Below, in pieces: positions 56,772 through 64,000 of a stretch of 64,000 nt of DNA (position 1 is its first letter; each line of letters opens with the position of its first letter). A program made the position numbers and the translations under genes. The notes under the pieces were generated by a model that saw only the letters and a list, made by a program, of their open reading frames with translations, was not told the DNA's origin and searched no databases. This DNA comes from Gordonia neofelifaecis NRRL B-59395 (lineage in GTDB: Bacteria > Actinomycetota > Actinomycetes > Mycobacteriales > Mycobacteriaceae), in NCBI RefSeq assembly GCF_000192435.1, contig NZ_AEUD01000005.1, forward strand, positions 124,001 through 188,000, written 5' to 3'.

Positions 56772-57910
56772 ACTCCGACTCCGATCTCGGCGAAACGGTC
56801 GTCGACCTGCTGCTCTGTGAGTCCGAACTCGGCGAGGTCGTAGGTGTGCGACGGCGCTCGGTCACCGCTGCGACTCGCGACGACTTCGGCCTCCATCGCG
56901 CTTCGCGCCTCGTCACTCAGGTCGAGGCCGAAGTGCGCGTAGACGCCCGCGGCCGTGCCGATCGGGTCGCCGACGAAGTCGCGGTAGTCCACGTCGAGGA
57001 ATTGGTCGGAGCTGTACGACGCGCGGGCCTCGTTGAACTGCTCCAGTCCGCGGGCCCACAGATCGAGCTGCGCGGCACCCAGCTGCTCGGCCGAGAACGA
57101 CTCGGACCAGCCGATGGCCGACTGCCGGTTGAGGCTGCTGATGGAACCGATCACCGTCTTCGGATCGCGGTGGGTCACGATGACGAGAGCGTCCGGATAC
57201 ACGGACATGATCTCGTCGAGCGCGAACATGTGGCTCGGATTCTTCAGCACCCAGCGTCGGTCCTGATCGTTGGCGCCGATCAGCTGCAGATTTCGGCGAT
57301 GACGCCGGTAAGCAGGCGTCCAGTCCTCGGTGCGCAGCCACTCGGAGTACGACGGCACATGGCACTGGCACTCGTACGCGATCGAGCGCATCGACTGCTG
57401 CAGCACACGCCAGCACTCTTCGACGACGTCGGCGTCCATGTAGTGCATGCCCATCAGATCGGGATTCGCCTCGCGCTGCGCCGCGAAGGCGTCGTCGATC
57501 TCCCGGTAATCGGGGTTGGCGGCCCACTGATCGCGCGGCGGCCGTGGCTGTGGTCGCTCGGCCAGCCACATCTCCATGCCCTGATGGCCGGGATCGACGC
57601 TGAGCAGGCGATGCAGAGCCGTGGTTCCGGTGCGGGGGAGGCCGGTGAGGAAGATCGGCCGGTCGATGGGCACGTCGAGGTGCTGCGGATGATCACGGAG
57701 GGCCGCCTCGCTCTTGAGTCGCGCGATGAGCCCGCCGATGACGATCTCTCGGGTGGACGCGACACCGAGACCGGTGAGACCGGCTTCGCGCGCGTAGCTG
57801 TCGATGAGAACGCGCAGTCCTTCGAGGTAGTCGGTCTCGCCGAAGTCCGAGAGGCCGGTCCGGGCGCTGGCGGCCTCGTGTACCTCGTCGATGCTGAAAG
57901 GGGATTTCAC
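56768..57910 (-). CDS. PAPS-dependent sulfotransferase family protein
   Basis: 380 aa. The 5'-phosphosulfate loop is TGLPRTGTT (89-97), and VIVTHRDPKTVIGSI is the 3'-phosphate-binding segment. GMEMWLAERPQPRPP and RWVLKNPSHMFALDEI are typical of the bacterial Sulfotransfer_3 group. It should move sulfate from PAPS to a hydroxyl. It sits in an operon with oxidoreductases, and the PAPS-forming cysD-cysNC genes lie downstream of the divergent regulator. Some family members act without known substrate. Confidence 0.87.
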   Translation of the reverse strand: MKSPFSIDEVHEAASARTGLSDFGETDYLEGLRVLIDSYAREAGLTGLGVASTREIVIGGLIARLKSEAALRDHPQHLDVPIDRPIFLTGLPRTGTTALHRLLSVDPGHQGMEMWLAERPQPRPPRDQWAANPDYREIDDAFAAQREANPDLMGMHYMDADVVEECWRVLQQSMRSIAYECQCHVPSYSEWLRTEDWTPAYRRHRRNLQLIGANDQDRRWVLKNPSHMFALDEIMSVYPDALVIVTHRDPKTVIGSISSLNRQSAIGWSESFSAEQLGAAQLDLWARGLEQFNEARASYSSDQFLDVDYRDFVGDPIGTAAGVYAHFGLDLSDEARSAMEAEVVASRSGDRAPSHTYDLAEFGLTEQQVDDRFAEIGVGV

Positions 57911-57925
57911 AGGGGTCCTTCCGGA

Positions 57926-58744
57926 TCAGTGGTGGTATTCGCCGCAGTTGACGTCGAGGCATTGACCGGTCACCGCGTACGCGAGGTCGGACGCGAGGAA
58001 GGTGACGGTGTCGGCGATCTGGTCGGGTTCGGGGAGTCTGCGCAGGTCGCAGTTCGCGGCGGTCGCCGTGTAGAGGGCGTCGACGGTGGTGCCCGTCTGC
58101 TCGGCGACCTCGGCGAAATGGCCGCGGAGCGTGTCGGCCCAGATGTAGCCGGGGGCGATGGAGTTGACGCGGACACCGAGGGGGCCGACCTCGCTCGACA
58201 AGGTCTGCGCCATCGACAGCAGGCCGCTCTTGGCGACCTTGTAGCTGCCGAAGGTCGGATCGGAGTGACGCAGCACCATGGAGTTGACCATCACGATGGA
58301 GCCCTGGGTCTGCGCCAGTGACGGCGTGCAGAGCTGACTCATCCGCAGTGAGCCCAGGACCGACAGTTCGAAGGCGTCGCGGATGTGCTGGAAATCGGTC
58401 TGGCTGAAGTCGACCATCGATGGCATCAGGTAGGCGTTGTTGACCAGGGTGTCGATGCGGCCGAATGCGGCGAGGGTCTGCTCGACGACGCCGCGCGCGT
58501 CGTTCTCCGACGTGAGGTCGGCCGGCACCGTGATCGCACGACGGCCGAGGTCGACCACTTCCTTGGCGACGTCGTCGAGATACGACTCGGTGCGGGAGAC
58601 GAGCACTACGTCGGCACCGGCGGCGGCACCGCGGACGGCAATGGATCGGCCGAGGCCGCCGCCGACACCCGCGACGATCATCACTTTGTCCTGCAGGAGT
58701 CCCGTGGCCTGAACAGACCCGGACGGTTGGACGGTTGCGGTCAT
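57926..58744 (-). CDS. Short-chain dehydrogenase/reductase
   Basis: 272 aa from ATG 58744. NAD(P) motif is GVGGGLGRSIA near residues 26-36; NNAYL follows. The catalytic Ser is in MVNSMVL and Tyr/Lys in SYKVAK. The C-terminus GQCLDVNCGEYHH is typical of classical SDRs. 15 bases before the sulfotransferase start. Likely oxidises or reduces a hydroxyl/ketone on the shared substrate. Confidence 0.92.
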   Translation of the reverse strand: MTATVQPSGSVQATGLLQDKVMIVAGVGGGLGRSIAVRGAAAGADVVLVSRTESYLDDVAKEVVDLGRRAITVPADLTSENDARGVVEQTLAAFGRIDTLVNNAYLMPSMVDFSQTDFQHIRDAFELSVLGSLRMSQLCTPSLAQTQGSIVMVNSMVLRHSDPTFGSYKVAKSGLLSMAQTLSSEVGPLGVRVNSIAPGYIWADTLRGHFAEVAEQTGTTVDALYTATAANCDLRRLPEPDQIADTVTFLASDLAYAVTGQCLDVNCGEYHH

Positions 58745-58755
58745 CTGCGTTCCTC

Positions 58756-59919
58756 TCAGCCCAGCATCCGGTTGCTGAAGCCGGCCTTGCGGTCGGCGAT
58801 GCGCTCGGCGAACGCGTCCGGCGTGATCTGGTTGTCGGCGTAGTAGGGGAGCTTGCCGGGGACCTCGGAGATCTTGACGATCTCGCAGGTCGGGCCGTCG
58901 GCCTCGGTGAGCGGCCGGGAGAGCCGCTGCCAGCGGAACTGCAGGTATCCGCGGGCGTGACCGATGGTGTCGAGCCAGTTCACGATGCCGGGATTCTGCT
59001 CGCTCACGACGATCCGGATCATGCCGTCGGGATCGGTCTGCGACTGCGTGGTGTTGAGCGAGGTCTGCCGGTTGATGTAGTCGAGCGAGATGTACCAGAG
59101 GCTGCCGAGCTGCAGTCCCTGGTAGGGCGCGTCCGATTCGGGGACGGTGATGATCATCGCCTCGTCGGCGGCCAGGTCGTAGTGGCCCACCGAGGAGTAC
59201 TGGGTGGTGAGGCCGCCGGGAGTGATGCGCGGCTCGGTGAGGGTGTTCACCGGCAGATTCAGGTAGAACCACTCGGGGAACTGCAGCCAGGTCTTGATGC
59301 GCATGATGAGGTCGCGGCCGGCCTTGTCGAAGTGTTTCTCGGCGCGCTCGGCGGTCAGTGCGGGGAGCGGCTGTCCCGCGGTGTCGAGCCGTTCGACGCG
59401 GATCTGGCCTCGTTGTTCGGTCCAGTCGCTGTACACCTCGCGAACCAGGAGCATCGTGGTGCCCTTCGGCAGCGGCAGGTACCCGGGGGCGGGCGTCGGA
59501 TCCGGCCCGAGACGCAGTGTGAAGTTCCCGTCCTCGTCGATGTCGAGATCGCGGTCGTCGAACGCCGCGACGCTGGCGGGCACCTCCGAATCGGTGTGGC
59601 TGCCCGCAAGCAGCTGGAACGACAGGTCCGCGGTGGTGCCGCGCTTACCGACCACGAGGTACTCGGCGTCGTCGGAGATGTCGGTGTTGAAGTACATCGT
59701 GTCGGGGTTGTCGAGGCCCTGTTTGGTGAACGGCCCCGCGCCGTGGATGAAGAACGGTGCGGCGAGTTCGGTAGACCACTCGTTGTGCAGGACGGCCTGG
59801 ATGCATGCGGCCAGGTACTGGTAGCCGTCGTGCAGGTCCTGCGGTGTGCGGATATGCGGTGCGGTCGAGATGAGCTTCTCGGCCTCGGCGAGGCTCGTCG
59901 CGAAATCGTCGGTCAGCAA
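58756..59919 (-). CDS. DUF1214 domain protein
   Basis: 387 aa from an unusual TTG start at 59919; GAAGGGA lies about eight bases upstream and the start overlaps the stop of the previous gene, so TTG is the best choice. The C-terminal DUF1214 part includes YQGLQLGSLWYISLDYINRQTSLN and PGIVNWLDTIGHARGYLQFRW. In Mycobacteriales such proteins often lie in steroid or xenobiotic gene sets. No catalytic mechanism is established; no signal peptide. Confidence 0.8.
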   Translation of the reverse strand: MLTDDFATSLAEAEKLISTAPHIRTPQDLHDGYQYLAACIQAVLHNEWSTELAAPFFIHGAGPFTKQGLDNPDTMYFNTDISDDAEYLVVGKRGTTADLSFQLLAGSHTDSEVPASVAAFDDRDLDIDEDGNFTLRLGPDPTPAPGYLPLPKGTTMLLVREVYSDWTEQRGQIRVERLDTAGQPLPALTAERAEKHFDKAGRDLIMRIKTWLQFPEWFYLNLPVNTLTEPRITPGGLTTQYSSVGHYDLAADEAMIITVPESDAPYQGLQLGSLWYISLDYINRQTSLNTTQSQTDPDGMIRIVVSEQNPGIVNWLDTIGHARGYLQFRWQRLSRPLTEADGPTCEIVKISEVPGKLPYYADNQITPDAFAERIADRKAGFSNRMLG

Positions 59920-60440
59920 GATGTGTTCCCTTCGGTGGTGAGCTGTTCGAGCTGTGATCGGAAGGTCCGAGTCGGGTCCTCGTCGGTCCGGGGAGCGACG
60001 CCGGTCAATCGATCGCCCTCGGTTCGCAACCACTCGCGGACGGCGAAGCGCTCGGCGATCGCCCAGCGGCCGTTCCGGCGTTCGAAGTGGTCGACGTAGC
60101 GGACGCCGGTCGTGAAGTTGGATCCGAGATCGCTCGAGTCCCGACCCCAGTGCGTCGCGGTGGCGTACGTTTCGCTCATGGCGTGATCGCCGAAGAGTTC
60201 GACTCGGTGGTTGCCGAGCGTGTGCATGGTGCCGCCGAGCTTGCCGAGGACCGGGCCGACCCACTCGATGAACTCCTCGACGGGGCCGTCGAATCCGGTG
60301 TGATGATCGACTGCGCCGGGGTGATAGACGGACCGGACGAGCTCCAGGTCCCGTCGGTCGATGCCGTGGCAGTACGCGGTGAGGGCGCGGTAGATCGCCG
60401 CTTCGTCGGTGAGTCGTCGGAGTTCGTCGTCGAGGGGCAT
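59913..60440 (-). CDS. SnoaL-like / NTF2-fold protein
   Basis: 175 aa from ATG 60440 (MPLDDELRRLTDEAAIYRALTAYCHGIDRRDLELVRSVYHPGAVDHH), a SnoaL_4-type alpha+beta barrel. Conserved His/Asp in CHGIDRRD and VDHHTGF line the cavity. Such proteins act as dehydratases, isomerases or cyclases, or bind small molecules. First gene of the minus-strand operon; the operator core TTCCA-N4-TCGAA starts 37 bases upstream. Confidence 0.82.
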   Translation of the reverse strand: MPLDDELRRLTDEAAIYRALTAYCHGIDRRDLELVRSVYHPGAVDHHTGFDGPVEEFIEWVGPVLGKLGGTMHTLGNHRVELFGDHAMSETYATATHWGRDSSDLGSNFTTGVRYVDHFERRNGRWAIAERFAVREWLRTEGDRLTGVAPRTDEDPTRTFRSQLEQLTTEGNTSC

Positions 60441-60476
60441 GACCCGTCTTCCTGTATCCACCAGGGGACACGGTCG

Positions 60477-60490
60477 TTCCAAATATCGAA
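60477..60490. promoter_or_regulatory. Candidate IclR operator A
   Basis: TTCCA-AATA-TCGAA, palindromic apart from one pair, within the promoter of the SnoaL-sulfotransferase operon. Same core (other orientation) as sites B and C. Confidence 0.6.
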
Positions 60491-60580
60491 TAGTGGCGTT
60501 CACTAGTGGAATGGAACGTAAGTCGACCATTCGATGTGTGGCAACGGTCACGTCCCACTCAGCGGGCCATGTCTAGACTG

Positions 60581-60594
60581 TTCGAATACTGGAA
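60581..60594. promoter_or_regulatory. Candidate IclR operator B
   Basis: TTCGA-ATAC-TGGAA, 24 bases before the iclR start. It is also inside a longer CTGTTC-N8-GAACAG palindrome and just follows TAGACT, a possible iclR -10. Confidence 0.6.
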
Positions 60595-60617
60595 CAGCTC
60601 AGTGGGAGGATTGCTGA

Positions 60618-61577
60618 ATGACGACCGAGGTCTCGGCCGAGTCGACCGCGGGAAGTCCCGGCAGTAGCCGGATGTCGCCGCCGACCGCGCGGGTTGTCCG
60701 CATTCTCGACTTCCTGGCTTCGCGTCCGTCGGAACAGTTCTCACTCGCCGACCTCTCCCGGAACTGCGAGGTCAGTAAGCCGACCTGCCTCGGCATCGTC
60801 AGCGAGCTGTGCGGCGCCGGCTACGTGACCCGGAACAGCGCCGACAAGACCTACCGGCTGGGCGCGCGGATGATCGCACTCGGCGCGGCGGCGCAGCGTG
60901 GACGGACCGTCAGTCCCGCCGTCCGTGAGGAGCTGACGGCGCTGTCCGCTCGGTTCTCGGCGGTCTGTGCGTCGTCGGCGGTGATCGGCGATGAGATCGT
61001 GGTGACCGAGGTCGTCACCGCGCCCGGGCTCGAGTCGCCCGCACGCGTGGGACAGACCTTCCCGTATGCGCCGCCGGTCGGCATCCTCTATCTGATGTGG
61101 CAGTCGGACGCCGAGCTCGACCGATGGTTGACGCGGAAGTCGGTGCTGCCCGCCGAGGTCGATCGCGACCGTCTCGTCGAGGTGCTGGCGGTGGCGCGGT
61201 CGCGCGGGTACGTCGTCGAGCGTCTGAGCCGTGAGCAGATGCGGTTGCACGCCGTCCTCGCCGGTGCCAGCGCCCATGATCTGCCGCCCGACGTCCGGCA
61301 GCTGCTGGCGCAGATGGCGGCCGGGGTCGGGGAGGGGCTCTACTTCACCTCGTCGGGTCTGGACCTGTCCGACGGTGATCAGGTGAATCTGATCGCGGCC
61401 CCTACCTTCGACGTCAACGGGCGGCAGACCGCGGTCGTCACGATGTACGTCGACCGGACGACGGTGGTGGCCGATGCCGCCGAGCTCGGCGACGCCCTCG
61501 TGGCGTCGGCGCGACGCATCACCGAGTCGGTCGGCGGTCGTGATCCGTTTGTCTCACTGAGAGGGACACGCCGTTGA
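60618..61577 (+). CDS. IclR family transcriptional regulator
   Basis: 319 aa. Winged helix at about 22-85: RVVRILDFLASRPSEQFSLADLSRNCEVSKPTCLGIVSELCGAGYV. The effector domain (about 100-300) has RVGQTFPYAPPVGILYLMW and RSRGYVVERLS. ATG 60618 has GGGAGGA. It diverges from the sulfotransferase operon and precedes cysD; three copies of a shared palindrome make both its likely targets. Whether it activates or represses cannot be told. Confidence 0.92.
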   Translation: MTTEVSAESTAGSPGSSRMSPPTARVVRILDFLASRPSEQFSLADLSRNCEVSKPTCLGIVSELCGAGYVTRNSADKTYRLGARMIALGAAAQRGRTVSPAVREELTALSARFSAVCASSAVIGDEIVVTEVVTAPGLESPARVGQTFPYAPPVGILYLMWQSDAELDRWLTRKSVLPAEVDRDRLVEVLAVARSRGYVVERLSREQMRLHAVLAGASAHDLPPDVRQLLAQMAAGVGEGLYFTSSGLDLSDGDQVNLIAAPTFDVNGRQTAVVTMYVDRTTVVADAAELGDALVASARRITESVGGRDPFVSLRGTRR

Positions 61578-61634
61578 ACTGTGTGTGATGCGGTTCATAG
61601 CGTGAGCGGGTCAGTTCAATATCCGTCTCACGTA

Positions 61635-61648
61635 TTCGATATTTGGAA
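61635..61648. promoter_or_regulatory. Candidate IclR operator C upstream of cysD
   Basis: TTCGA-TATT-TGGAA, 34 bases before the cysD start. The longer GTTCCAAATATCGAAT of site A recurs here exactly as its reverse complement (61634-61649). Confidence 0.6.
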
Positions 61649-61682
61649 CACGCATCGAGGCGGATCTCTGTGAGGAGACTCC

Positions 61683-62606
61683 GTGACAACCGCAACCGTT
61701 CCCGACTACGCGCTCTCGCACCTGCGCGCGCTGGAGGCCGAGGCCGTCCACATCTTCCGTGAAGTGGCGGCGACGATGGAGCAACCGGTGATGCTCTTCT
61801 CCGGCGGCAAGGACTCCGTCGTGATGCTGCACCTCGCGATGAAGGCCTTCTGGCCGGCGCCGATGCCGTTCCCGGTGATGCACGTCGACACCGGCCACAA
61901 CTTCGACGAGGTGATCGAGTTCCGCGACGCGATGGTGGAGCGTTACGGCCTCCGGCTCGTGGTCGCGAGCGTGCAGGACGACATCGACGCCGGACGGGTC
62001 GTCGAGCAGACCGGGCCCGGCGCGTCACGCAACCGGCTGCAGACCACCACGCTGCTGCGCGGGATCACCGAGGGCGGATACGACGCCGCGTTCGGCGGTG
62101 CGCGCCGAGACGAGGAGAAGGCGCGCGCGAAGGAGCGGATCTTCAGCTTCCGCGATGAGTTCGGACAGTGGGATCCGAAGAGCCAGCGGCCCGAGCTCTG
62201 GAATCTGTACAACGGCAGACACCGCAAGGGCGAGCACATCCGCGTGTTCCCGATCAGCAACTGGACCGAGCTCGACATCTGGCAGTACATCGCCGACGAG
62301 GACATCGAGCTGCCGAGCATCTACTACGCGCACCGCCGCCAGGTGATCCCGCGCGACGGCATGCTGCTCGCCGACAACCGATTCCTGGAACGACTGCCCG
62401 GCGAGGAGTCGTACGAGGAACTCGTCCGATTCCGCACCGTCGGCGACGCCACGTGCACCGGTTGCGTCGAATCGGCGGCGACGACCGTCGACGACGTCAT
62501 CGCGGAAGTCGCGGCCACCCGCGTCACCGAACGCGGCGCCACCCGCGCCGACGACCGGATCTCCGAGGCCGGAATGGAAGATCGTAAGAAAGAGGGCTAC
62601 TTCTGA
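61683..62606 (+). CDS. cysD: Sulfate adenylyltransferase subunit 2
   Basis: Small catalytic subunit of ATP sulfurylase, forming APS from ATP and sulfate. 307 aa from GTG 61683 (GAGGAG upstream). The PP-loop is SGGKDS (40-45). FGGARRDEEKARAKERIFSFRD, FPISNWTELDIWQYI and the C-terminal MEDRKKEGYF are family hallmarks. Overlaps the next gene at TGATG. An IclR-type site lies in its promoter, unusual for an assimilation gene. Confidence 0.96.
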   Translation: MTTATVPDYALSHLRALEAEAVHIFREVAATMEQPVMLFSGGKDSVVMLHLAMKAFWPAPMPFPVMHVDTGHNFDEVIEFRDAMVERYGLRLVVASVQDDIDAGRVVEQTGPGASRNRLQTTTLLRGITEGGYDAAFGGARRDEEKARAKERIFSFRDEFGQWDPKSQRPELWNLYNGRHRKGEHIRVFPISNWTELDIWQYIADEDIELPSIYYAHRRQVIPRDGMLLADNRFLERLPGEESYEELVRFRTVGDATCTGCVESAATTVDDVIAEVAATRVTERGATRADDRISEAGMEDRKKEGYF

Positions 62607-64000
62607 TGTCGCAACTACTTCGCATCGCCACCGCGGGCAGCGTCGACGACGGGAAGTCGACCCTTATCGGCCGGCTGCTGTTCGACTCCAAGTCGATCTT
62701 CGAGGACCAGCTGGCCGCCGTCGAGCAGACCAGTATCGCGCGCGGCGGCGAGGGCGCCGATCTCGCTCTGCTGACGGACGGGCTGCGCGCCGAACGGGAA
62801 CAGGGCATCACCATCGACGTCGCGCACCGCTACTTCGCCACTCCGAAGCGGAAGTTCATCATCGCCGACACGCCCGGCCACGCGCAGTACACCCGGAACA
62901 TGGTCACCGGCGCGTCCACCGCGGATCTCGCGCTCATCCTGATCGACGCGCGGAACGGACTCGTCGAGCAGACGCGCAGGCACGCGTTCATCGCGAGTCT
63001 GCTGGGCATCCCGCATCTGGTGGTCTGTATCAACAAGATGGACCTCGTCGACTGGTCGAAGGATCGCTACGACGAGATCTGCGACGAGTTCAAGCAGTTC
63101 GCTGCCAAGCTCAACGTCGGCGATCTCTCCTTCGTCCCGGTGTCGGCGTTGCTGGGCGACAACGTGGTCGACAAGACCGGCAGCATGCCGTGGTACGAGG
63201 GCGGTTCGCTGCTGCACCATCTCGAAGAGGTGCACGTCGCGTCGGATCAGAACCTGATCGACGCGCGACTGCCGATCCAGTACGTCATTCGGCCGAAGTC
63301 GAGTCGGACGCGCGAACTCCACGACCACCGCGCCTACGCGGGCACCGTCGCGAGCGGCTCGTTCAAGAAGGGCGACGAGGTGGTCGTGCTGCCGTCCGGG
63401 TTCTCGACGCGGGTCAAGGCGGTGTGGGGGCCGGGCGGCCGGAAGCTGGACGAGGCGTTCGCCTCCGCGGCGGTGTCGGTGGAACTCGAGGACGACATCG
63501 ACATCAGCCGCGGCGACATGCTGTGCCGCCCGCAGAACCGGGCCGACGTGGGCCATCGCGTGAACGCGCTGGTCTGCTGGTTCTCCGATCGTTCGCAGCT
63601 GCGCGATGGCGGCCGGTACATCGTGCGGCAGGCCACCCGTGAGACGAAAGCAGTGGTCAGCGAGCTGTCGTACCGGCTCGACGTGAACACCCTGCATCGG
63701 GACGAGAAGGCCCAGACGCTGGGACTGAACGAGATCGGCCGGCTCGCGCTGCGCACGCAGCAGCCGTTGCTGTTCGATCCCTACCGGACCAATCGCGTCA
63801 CCGGCAGCTTCATCCTGATCGACGAGGTCACCAACGACACCGTCGCCGCCGGCATGATCACCGGCCCTGCCGTCGAGGAGTCCACGGTGGTGTGGCATGA
63901 GCCGACGGTACGCCGGTCGGATCGCGCCACTCGCGGACAGACGGTCTGGCTCACCGGGCTGTCGGGGTCGGGCAAGTCGACGGTCGCGGTGGAGGTCGAG
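62606..64000 (+). CDS. cysNC: Sulfate adenylyltransferase subunit 1 / APS kinase fusion, 3' end cut
   Basis: GTPase subunit of ATP sulfurylase fused to APS kinase; the open frame runs to the window edge (465 codons). G motifs: GSVDDGKST (11-19), DTPGH and NKMD; EF-Tu-like barrels follow (KSSRTRELHDHRAYAGTVASGSFKKGDEV). From about 445 the APS kinase begins with its P-loop GLSGSGKS (451-458), preceded by QTVWLT. The fused enzyme makes PAPS, the donor needed by the sulfotransferase. ATG overlaps the cysD stop. Confidence 0.95.
   Translation, partial: MSQLLRIATAGSVDDGKSTLIGRLLFDSKSIFEDQLAAVEQTSIARGGEGADLALLTDGLRAEREQGITIDVAHRYFATPKRKFIIADTPGHAQYTRNMVTGASTADLALILIDARNGLVEQTRRHAFIASLLGIPHLVVCINKMDLVDWSKDRYDEICDEFKQFAAKLNVGDLSFVPVSALLGDNVVDKTGSMPWYEGGSLLHHLEEVHVASDQNLIDARLPIQYVIRPKSSRTRELHDHRAYAGTVASGSFKKGDEVVVLPSGFSTRVKAVWGPGGRKLDEAFASAAVSVELEDDIDISRGDMLCRPQNRADVGHRVNALVCWFSDRSQLRDGGRYIVRQATRETKAVVSELSYRLDVNTLHRDEKAQTLGLNEIGRLALRTQQPLLFDPYRTNRVTGSFILIDEVTNDTVAAGMITGPAVEESTVVWHEPTVRRSDRATRGQTVWLTGLSGSGKSTVAVEVE

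Overview
This 64 kb window is high-GC actinobacterial DNA from the Mycobacteriales, most like Gordonia or a close relative. The evidence is conserved gene order shared with Mycobacterium (tig-clpP1-clpP2-clpX; valS-folC-DUF4233; ndk-rne-rplU-rpmA-obg-proB; sepIVA, DUF177-rnc-mutM, osmC-like-acyP-smc-ftsY, amtB-glnB-glnD-ffh-amidohydrolase, rpsP-khpA-rimM-trmD, rplS-lepB-rnhB-DUF2469), many GTG starts, repeated TANNNT boxes 6-8 bases before start codons (leaderless genes), and a DUF222/HNH gene of a family common in this order. The genus assignment is inference. No rRNA, tRNA, CRISPR array, integrase or intact insertion sequence was seen.

Layout. 1-3.4 kb: protein quality control (trigger factor end, ClpP1, ClpP2, ClpX). 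3.4-6.1 kb: a TetR regulator, mobA, a DUF202 membrane pair and a divergent MarR regulator. 6.1-18.8 kb: valS, folC, a small membrane protein, a secreted protein, ndk, rne with a long leader, L21/L27, Obg and ProB. 18.8-22.2 kb: ectABC for ectoine synthesis on the minus strand, then a sirtuin. 22.2-26.4 kb: rsmD, coaD, sepIVA, DUF177, rnc, mutM. 26.5-32.0 kb: an accessory island interrupting the conserved mutM/osmC-like order, holding an arylsulfatase, a decayed second mutM copy, a DUF4242 gene facing an AraC regulator, and a DUF222/HNH gene. 32.0-37.9 kb: the OsmC-like protein, acylphosphatase, Smc, FtsY. 38.0-42.0 kb: a second accessory insertion (TetR, AidB-like acyl-CoA dehydrogenase, acyl-CoA synthetase). 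42.1-49.7 kb: nitrogen control (AmtB, GlnB, GlnD), Ffh, an amidohydrolase and a GAP-like membrane protein. 50-55.8 kb: ribosomal, tRNA-modification, signal peptidase and RNase HII genes, with an orphan low-complexity protein between trmD and rplS.

55.9-64.0 kb is the most interesting region. A minus-strand operon (SnoaL-like, DUF1214, SDR, sulfotransferase, LLM oxidoreductase) diverges from an IclR regulator. Directly downstream on the plus strand lie cysD and a cysN-cysC fusion that runs off the window. The same palindromic core, TTCGA-N4-TGGAA in either orientation, occurs twice between the operon and iclR and a third time just before cysD. I infer one IclR regulon linking a PAPS-using sulfotransferase pathway to its own PAPS supply. 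The arylsulfatase in the first island might act on the resulting sulfate esters, but that link is speculative.

Other regulatory signals seen directly are a GlnR-type box and an SD-abutting hairpin before amtB, a ClgR-like CGC-N5-GCG before clpP1, a paired TetR operator before the acyl-CoA gene cluster, a GTGA-coupled 20-codon leader ORF before araC, and overlapping five-codon mini-ORF repeats before the OsmC-like gene.
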